NCBI GenBank assembly: GCA_020091685.1 | Contig: CM034594.1 | Coordinates: forward strand, 427,981 to 491,980 | Source of the DNA: Lutjanus erythropterus | Taxonomy: Eukaryota > Chordata > Actinopteri > Lutjaniformes > Lutjanidae | Direction: 5' to 3' | DNA length: 64,000 nt | Part shown: positions 57,531 through 64,000 of the stretch, piece by piece | Position numbering within the stretch: position 1 is the stretch's first letter | Layout: each line of letters starts with the position of its first letter | Made by a program: the position numbers and the translations under genes | The notes under the pieces: generated by a model | The model's database searches: none | What the model was told of the DNA's origin: nothing | What the model saw: the letters and a program-made list of their open reading frames with translations, nothing else

Positions 57531-58730
57531 CCTGTACAGCAGACCAGACCATTTTGACTGGAGTGGACAAAGTGAAGCTCTGTCTGCTGACTCCTCATTT
57601 TTTACAGTGTTGACTTTCTCACTTTAATAACTCATTGCGTAGACATCTCAATGCAGGTTAGCTAGTAAGCAAATGGAAATAAATGATGAGAAATGCTAAA
57701 AAGCTAAAATTAATAATACATTTATTACTTTGTAGACACGAGCTTCCATAGCACAGTAGAGACAGCACATAGACAGCAGCTCAATTAAAACACATACAAG
57801 AGACGAGCGTACGTAACACAAATCTTTCTGTTTGTTATTGATAACAGAGACTCCAGTCTGTAGTGTAAAGCACCAAATTGTATAACATTCAGGCTTCCAT
57901 GATGAAAGAAATTTCATATTAGGTTGCCAACACTTTTGTCCATATTAGCAAGCTCCCTGTGTCACACTAGTCTGCATGAGCACATTCTCTCTCTCACTCT
58001 TCCTGTAACATTTAAACAGCCTGGTTTTCCAGTGGTTTATACCCGGGCTCGATTGTTTAGAGCCACCAGACTTCTAGGGCCGGCCCTTCTCCTAAGCATC
58101 CTAAGCTCCTAATGCCCTTCATCTTCAGCATTCCACTATAAAAAATAGTTTTATGTTTACGATACATTATTTATTCACCCATTTGCTGTATAATTGTATG
58201 TGTGTGAGTGTGTGTGTTTATGTATGGTTTTTGTTTTTGTGAGTCGCATAAAGGCAGCTACACCAAGATCTCATTATGCAACCCAGCATTATAAAATGAT
58301 CAATAATTTAAATAAACCTTGTAAAAGAGATTAAAAGTAGGCTACATACAAAAGAAAACAAGAACTTTATTGCATCTCTTTCCCTTGTATTTTCTGCAAT
58401 CTGTCCAGCCTCTGATCTAATGAAGGCATAAAATGGCAGAAAAGAAATCTGTGGGTTTTCCACCGATGCTCAGACAAAACAAGGCATTTTAAGATGACAC
58501 CCTCGCCTCTGGGAACTTGTAATGGGCTTTTTTTTTCCCCAGTTCCTTTTCAGTGTTTCTAAAACTAAATGTCAAAACAAAAATCATTGCTAAACTAATT
58601 TGTGCTGTAATCTGGTGTCAGTCAGGCAGCAACACAGATCACTTTGTTAACCAGTGACTTCTTTAATGGTTGTGACCTTCTCTGTTTGCCTGTGTGTCCC
58701 AAGTTTAATGCATACAGACAATAAAATGAC
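57531..58730. other. Non-coding DNA, nothing recognised
   Basis: No gene or element recognised. A weak GTGTG patch lies near 58197-58220. Confidence 0.45.
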
Positions 58731-58734
58731 ACTG

Positions 58735-59335
58735 TGATTATCCCCATGGGGAAATGAGGTTATTCACATCCTGTGTATGCTAATCAAGATATAGGCATTT
58801 AACCCCCACCCCCCATCTTCATTCTCTGTATGCTGTTGCTATTATGGATTCATTATGTGCTACCTGATTTGGCTGGGCTTGTGAGGATTGTAAGGTTCAC
58901 TAATCTAATGACACAGGAGTACACGCTCCTGACTGCTGTGCCAATAGAGGTCATGTACTTACATAGATCAAGATAAGGAGGCTCTGATTGTGTGCATGGG
59001 TGTGTACGTGAGTCCCTGTATCTATCCTTTTTGTGTATATGTGGTTGTGTGCATCTTATATTGATTTGCTGTGATCTCTGTGCAGAGAAGGAGGTGCAGA
59101 GCCTACTGTTAAATCATTATGCTCCTGTAATTACTTTGTAAGACCATTGGGCTGCTACCTCTTTAATTGGGGAGCTTAAAGATTAGGGCAATTGGAGATT
59201 TTTCTTCATGCAAGCTTGGGCAGTAAAATAGTAATAGACTGCTTTTGCTGTTGGCTTTTCCATGCGAGCAGTATAATAATAGTTAATTTAATGATCTCGC
59301 TAAACGTTGTTGTCATTTAGTTCCTTCCTGAAAAA
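58735..59335. promoter_or_regulatory. Strong candidate conserved non-coding element
   Basis: A long stretch of complex sequence dense in homeodomain and HMG-type words: GCTAATCAAGATATAGG, CTCTTTAATTGGGGAGC, GATTAGGGCAATTGG, AATAATAGTTAATTTAATG. There is no gene-like frame and no repeat signature. An internal C-rich patch (CCCCCACCCCCC) is at about 58803-58814. Conservation is inferred. Confidence 0.42.
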
Positions 59336-59389
59336 GAGCTGCCTCTGTATTATAGTTTTTGCACCAGAAGAGGGGGTCATGCATACCTC

Positions 59390-60160
59390 TGCAACATAGT
59401 GTCACTCAATCAGAGCTTAAGCAGTGCACCATCAAGCAAATACTTCACCTCAAAGATCACTGAATCAGTTGAACACCATCCACAGTGCGTCTACATCCAC
59501 ATTCAATTACAGCTCTTGGCGACACAACAAAAACCACTCTCACTGGATGATAAGGCCAAATCCAGTGTCTTTGAAAGGCCAAGATAAGACCTGAATAGAG
59601 ATTAGAGGTGGCCAAGGTTAATGTGAAGAGCCAGGATCTGCTCATGCTAGGCAAGAGGATAATTGAGCTCTCATGGACTGCCGATAAAGTAACTTTTAAT
59701 CTCTCCCAACTCTTTTTTTTTAATGTGATTCGGAAATCCTTGCGTATTGTAAAGAGACGTTGAGCCCTCCTTGCTGCGGATATGAAAGGAAAATAGATTT
59801 GGGGATCACATTCAACACTGACCAAGTCCTTACAGCTTCTCAAGGTTGTAATAGCATCCGCAAGGGCAAGAGGCAGATGTGTGGCCAGCAAAGTATGCAT
59901 GATTTGCTATTTAAAATTTTACGATGCAATTTGGGAATCCTTGCACAGGGCTTGCAACAGCCACATGGCACAAGTCGACCCCCATCTTAATTGAGAATAA
60001 ATTCATCCACTCTGACATTCACAGTGAAGTTGGAGATTAAAGATTAATGATAAACTAATGCTTCTATCAGATTAATCAAGTGATAGGAGATTAAATTTGA
60101 ATGCTTCCTGGTTTGGGTTTTGATGGCATAATTACTTTTTTCCCCTATAGTGCGGGACAT
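59390..60160. promoter_or_regulatory. Strong candidate conserved non-coding element with GATTAA cluster
   Basis: Complex repeat-free sequence. Four GATTAA words fall within 60 bases (60035, 60042, 60070 and 60089). A 147-codon minus-strand open frame (59457-59900) exists, but its translation has no recognisable domain, no good start context and an oddly even amino-acid mix, so I treat it as a chance opening in slowly evolving non-coding DNA. A duplicated word TTTGGGAATCCTTGC/TCGGAAATCCTTGC occurs at about 59929 and 59729. Confidence 0.42.
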
Positions 60161-60699
60161 CAAAGAGACAGCATCCACTAGTTGCCACTTAAAAAATCAG
60201 GACAGAGCTGAACCCCAGATAGAGGTCATACTCTGTTTTAATTAATTCTTAATGCTTAAATAAAACATGGTGTTTTATATGGGTGTGGCTTTTCATATGA
60301 AACTAAACAATGTGTAGTCACAGCAAAGATGACGACCACAAAGATTACCACTAAACAAACAATATGCTTTGTACATACACTATATTGTATATATTATAAA
60401 CTTTATATAAATTACAAGCAGTGTGTATGATTTCTGCCATGCTTAAGTGACGGCCAAGCTGCTGTTTAATAATTAGGGTATATATTTAGGTTTCTCAGTA
60501 TGTCACCAAATTACAAAATATGTTGATGTTTTAATGTAGTTATAGTACAGTTTTAAGTACTGTAATTTATCATAAAAGCAACAACACAAGTCATACTCAA
60601 GCAATAACATAAGTAAAACTACCAACAGAACAAACCAGCCTGCCCTCACCACCAGCGAGCAGCTTATTGTGTTTATTGTTTGGGTGACCTCTACAGGAG
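60161..60699. other. AT-rich non-coding DNA
   Basis: No gene or element recognised. Confidence 0.45.
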
Positions 60700-60890
60700 C
60701 AGTATAAAGAGCGAGAAGACACCAGGGTTTGCACCCCAGAACAAAATCATTTTAAGTTATGAGTTTGTTTAAGTTTTGTTACATACAAGACTTCCATCAT
60801 GCCACTTCTGTCACATGACTTGTGTTCTAAGATATTTTGCCAAACCTCACCGAGTAGGTTTTGCACCTAAATCTAACCAACCAATGTCCA
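60700..60890 (-). repeat. Degenerate teleost repeat (opposite orientation to 39166)
   Basis: GGGTTTGCACCCCAGAACAA and CTCACCGAGTAGGTTTTGCACC with CTAAATCTAACCAACC resemble the same abundant fish repeat type as 39166-39330. Heavily decayed, no ends defined. Confidence 0.3.
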
Positions 60891-61735
60891 TTTTTACAAA
60901 GTTGGTCCGGTACTCTGTTGGTATTTTCCGCTAGTGATGTTATTCTGGGAGTCAATGATAATCAACCTATTCTGTCACGTAGATATGAGGATGTGTTGGA
61001 ACAGACAGACTGTACTGCCCCTTTTAGGGAAAGACAGTGTTGGTACCTTTTGTCCTTTCTGATTTACTGTAGTTTTGTGCTGCACCAAGAAGTACAGAGG
61101 CTAGCTTTTTGTTTAAACTTCTCCTTCGGTTTCTTAAGAACATATTGTTATAAGAGTGGCATGGTACCCTAATGGGATAGCTCATTGTGTAACGTGCATG
61201 TGCTGGTGAGTGAGAGACAGCGGCAGTTCAAAGCAGACAGGTGCTGGATGAATATACATTTAGTAGTAAAGCTGTCAGCGTAGCCATCATTCAATTAGTC
61301 AGTAAAGAAATGCTACTCTGCTTCTCAAGACCTGCTGCTGAAGCAGAAAACAAAGTCTCCCTTGTGATTCCAAACCACAGAGTAGAAGCTGGAGTGGCTA
61401 CCAATATATCTGAGTACAAAGTCACATCAGTTTATTCACAGAAGATATCTGCACTATCTCAGAAACAGTTAAAGACACAAAACACAAGGTATGAGTTGGT
61501 AAATTTTGTCAATGTGTACTTGCAATGTTCAAATGCAAAGAATTCGGTAATTTATTTAAAGTATCAGTGCATTTCCTGCTTGCTGTTGTTAGCTTATTAC
61601 TAGTTGCTATAATTTCTGGGGAAAATATGTCAGGAGTGTGAGAAAGGAAGCTGGCGAACGTGACTAAACATAATGTGAATAAAACTTTAATATTATCTCA
61701 TTCATGAATATGATTTCTGCCCGAGTCATGTCAGT
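60891..61735. other. Non-coding DNA, nothing recognised
   Basis: Plus-strand open frames of 103 and 120 codons (60861-61172 and 61241-61603) are present, but neither translation has a domain or motif I recognise and they are unconnected. Not called as genes. Confidence 0.45.
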
Positions 61736-61739
61736 TAGA

Positions 61740-62430
61740 CTTTCTTGAGCTATGTTGGCAGTTTACAAATGAAGAAGTGAAGTCCCACTCTGCTTCACGA
61801 TGTCATTAAGCTACGTCATTTGTTATTATTTTAATGTGAGACAGCTCCAGTGGGAGACAAGACAAGTTTTATTTATTTACTTATTTATTTTGGATAAAGT
61901 GTCAAGAGTCAGTCACAGCTTGTAATAAGTTCTGTTCTTGTATTTCAGTTCCATAGGGCTTGTTTTTTTAGTAAGCATCCAAAACTGACAGACCTACTTC
62001 CTGGGTGTTTAGTGGAGGAACTTGTTAGCTCTCTGTCAAGCTAAAAGCCACAAACCACAATAGCAAGGGCAGAATACATCCATTGTGCATTTATCAAATC
62101 CCTAAGGAAAGTTGCAGATAAATTAAATGTGAATAGAAGTCATTAGAAGCAAGTTAAGTGTAAGCCTCTGAATCAGAGCTACCTGGAAAGTGTTTGCAGA
62201 GGGAGTCTTTATTATTGTTGAATATTACGTGTCACACAATGCAACCTTAATGGAATCCGATGACATGCACCACGCCGGCTAAACGGATTACTCTCCTCAT
62301 GTCTCGCCCACCAGCACTCACCGCTGGCATCGCTTGCAACAAGCCACTGACTCAAGATTGCTCCAGTTTTGAACTTCCCACAGGGACTTCAATAACTGCA
62401 ATTTATTACGTGGCAGTATAGAAACGGGGC
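61740..62430. promoter_or_regulatory. Candidate conserved non-coding region
   Basis: Two complex blocks (about 61740-61860 and 62100-62430), including GCTACGTCATTTGTTATTA, AATATTACGTGTCACAC and GGCTAAACGGATTACTCTCC (an OTX/PITX-type GGATTA). No open frame of note. Texture-based inference. Confidence 0.35.
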
Positions 62431-62740
62431 AAGTTTTTTTTTTAACAGTCCCTCCGTCCCCCTCATTTTTCTTCGCTCCTCTATCGTTGTGTTCTTACTC
62501 TGTTGTCACACTGGTTCCGATCGGCTACCCGCACATCACAAACCACCGTCTTGCTCTTTTTTTTTCTTCTTCTTCTCTTCTCCTCTGTCTCCAGCTCGAG
62601 TACTCCTTCTGAGTCTTTCTCTCTGGGTGTGTGATTAGTCAGATTGAGAGCAGGTCTGCAGCTCCCTGATAGCATCCGTCTCCCCCACATGTTCCCGCCT
62701 GGAACAAAATAACTTTGGAGTTAAAGAGCTGGAACTGTGA

Positions 62741-62823
62741 GTGGTTGGTGGTGGTGTTGGTGGTGGTGCTGGTGTGTGTGTGTGTGCATGCATGTGTGTG
62801 TGTGTGTTCGTGTGCGCGCGCGG
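62741..62823. repeat. Compound (GGT)n(GT)n(GC)n microsatellite
   Basis: GTTGGTGGTGGTG units pass into two GT runs separated by GCATGCATG, then a CGCGCGCG run. The GT/GC part is alternating purine-pyrimidine and Z-DNA-prone, similar to the tract at 2842-2923. Confidence 0.9.
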
Positions 62824-63279
62824 TTGCTGCTATTTTTCTGCACTAAATAGGACCACTGGATACAGAGCAGGGATGGAGCTTGACTTTCATGAACATGAGT
62901 GTTGTAGTTGAGGCCTCTGACTATGCTGCCATGTTAGAGATGTTTGTAAACTCACGCCTGCCAAAAAGAAACAATGTCACCTGTTTCTTGACCCGCAAAT
63001 TTGTAGAATTAATATTTTTTAATTAAGTGAGATAATGAAATAAGGGAATGAGTCAATTATTGCTTATAAAGGGAACAGAAAGTTAGACACAATATTAATA
63101 GGATACAGAGATATGGAATGTGAAGAAAATTACTTTATAAAACATACTTTTGGCTGTTCCTTACTTTTCACAAGACTTATAATGAGTTAGGATTTAATTC
63201 TAGACATTAGATTATACTTGTATTTTTAGGAAATTATTAACCGTAGGCATGTACTGACAAGGGCTTAAGTTAGAAAAGT
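62824..63279. other. Non-coding DNA, nothing recognised
   Basis: AT-rich, no gene or element recognised. Confidence 0.45.
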
Positions 63280-63415
63280 ACTTTAACATTTTGGGAAATA
63301 TGCTTCATTGCTTTCTTGCTGAGATATACAGTATCTGTCCATTAAAAATGAAGCCATGACAGGGAGACATTAGCTCAGCCTAAAGACTGAAAGCAGGAAA
63401 CAAATGACAGAAGTG
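63280..63415 (+). repeat. Percomorph interspersed repeat ('TTTTGGGAAATA')
   Basis: CTTTAACATTTTGGGAAATA then TGCTTCATTGCTTTCTTGCT GAGA, later ATGAAGCCATGACAGGGAGA CATTAGCTCAGC and CTAAAGACTGAAAGCAGGAAAC. This block order matches a very common perch-like-fish repeat I recall ('TTTTGGGAAATACGCT...CTTTCTTGCCGAGAG...TTAGCTTAGCATAAAGACTGGAAACAGGG'). Decayed copy. Confidence 0.68.
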
Positions 63416-63980
63416 TAAAACGTTCATGATGGAGGGGAATTGGGAGCTGGTGCCAAATTGGTACAGGTTCCTAATTGGTACGTACCATTGATAAGCTCCT
63501 GGACAAATGATGCTATAGTCGGTATTTCTGTAATGTTATTTGTTCTAACATAACTTTTTTAAATATAGCATAGTATTTTTCAAGTCCTAACCATGCCCTA
63601 ATGATAACGAAACTGCCAGCATCAGATGACCATGCATTCGTGTTTACATTCTGTGCTCTCCAGTCATGGCTGATAAGGCTAAATGTTCTGAATCTAACCA
63701 AAATGAAACTAAATGCATCGTAAAAAAAAGGGAAATGAGAGAAATGGAGGTAACACCAGCAACTTCATGAGGACCTTACAAATGCAGCACTTTATAAATC
63801 TGAAGCAGTACAGTGTTTGCCTGCTTCAGCAAAGTGGCTTCTGCAGCTAACATTAAATCCTGAGTGCAGCCTCCCAGCTCCGATGCTGATGGGATTAGTC
63901 AGACAAAAAAATGCAACTGTCATGACCTTGTCAATCAAGGTAACCCTCTCATTATCATTATAAAATAAATTTGCAGTTAT

Positions 63981-64000
63981 TAAGGGGATAGTTCACCCAA
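63981..64000 (+). mobile_element. Start of a fish repeat cut by the window edge
   Basis: TAAGGGGATAGTTCACCCAA matches the start of the abundant teleost repeat 'AAAGGGATAGTTCACCCAAAAATGAAAATTC'. Only the first 20 bases are inside the window. Confidence 0.6.

Noticed and set aside
60861-61603. Two plus-strand frames of 103 and 120 codons
   Set aside because: No domains and no connection to each other. The first begins in a degraded repeat.
1-64000. tRNA-derived SINE with A/B boxes, tRNA, rRNA or snRNA genes
   Set aside because: I scanned both strands by eye for GGTTCGA-type B boxes and known RNA words and found no convincing match. A covariance-model scan would be decisive.

Overview
The window looks like vertebrate nuclear DNA from a ray-finned fish, most likely a percomorph (perch-like) teleost. 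It is AT-leaning, poor in CpG and rich in (CA)n/(GT)n microsatellites. It carries several interspersed repeats whose ends I know from teleost genomes: an L2/Maui-type LINE, hAT-like MITEs, a fold-back repeat, and the 'TTTTGGGAAATA' percomorph repeat. There is no bacterial-style gene layout. Apart from retrotransposon proteins I could not recognise any host protein-coding exon, tRNA, rRNA or known miRNA. The window is therefore best read as a gene desert or part of a very large intron.

Layout. 0-9 kb is unique-looking DNA with CA/GT microsatellites and one clean solo LTR (4019-4515) flanked by a 6-bp target duplication. 9-20 kb holds one candidate conserved block, three decayed LINE remnants (12.5, 15.1 and 17.1 kb), a palindromic MITE-like repeat (16.1-16.5 kb) and a large fold-back element (19.53-19.90 kb). 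20-35 kb contains two related copies of a CA-linked repeat unit (20.8 and 25.9 kb), a 291-bp hAT MITE with an 8-bp near-identical target duplication (24726-25016), a possible conserved block at 28.6-29.3 kb, a partial copy of the fold-back element (31.2 kb) and a long GATA array (33.7 kb). 35-46 kb holds further candidate conserved non-coding blocks (35.5, 37.0 and 45.5 kb) interleaved with degraded teleost MITEs, and a weak exon-like segment at 43.0-43.4 kb.

The dominant feature is 46565-50165, a nearly full-length L2-clade LINE on the minus strand. It encodes an APE-type endonuclease, a reverse transcriptase and the L2 C-terminal region in one ORF, now split by two single-base frameshifts. 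Its 5' end retains a YY1-like site over the start codon and a CpG-rich stretch, and its 3' end has the usual TTGGA tandem repeats.

50-64 kb is dominated by long stretches with the texture of conserved non-coding elements (52.0-53.1, 58.7-60.2 and 61.7-62.4 kb): complex, balanced sequence with homeodomain-type AT cores, including a cluster of four GATTAA sites. It also holds a TIR-bearing MITE (56989-57530), a short near-perfect hairpin (53590-53636) and percomorph repeat ends near the right edge.

No multi-gene system is visible. The interpretable biology is (i) a layered record of transposons and (ii) a probable scatter of cis-regulatory elements for a developmental gene outside the window. 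The conserved-block calls rest on sequence texture alone, because no alignment was possible.
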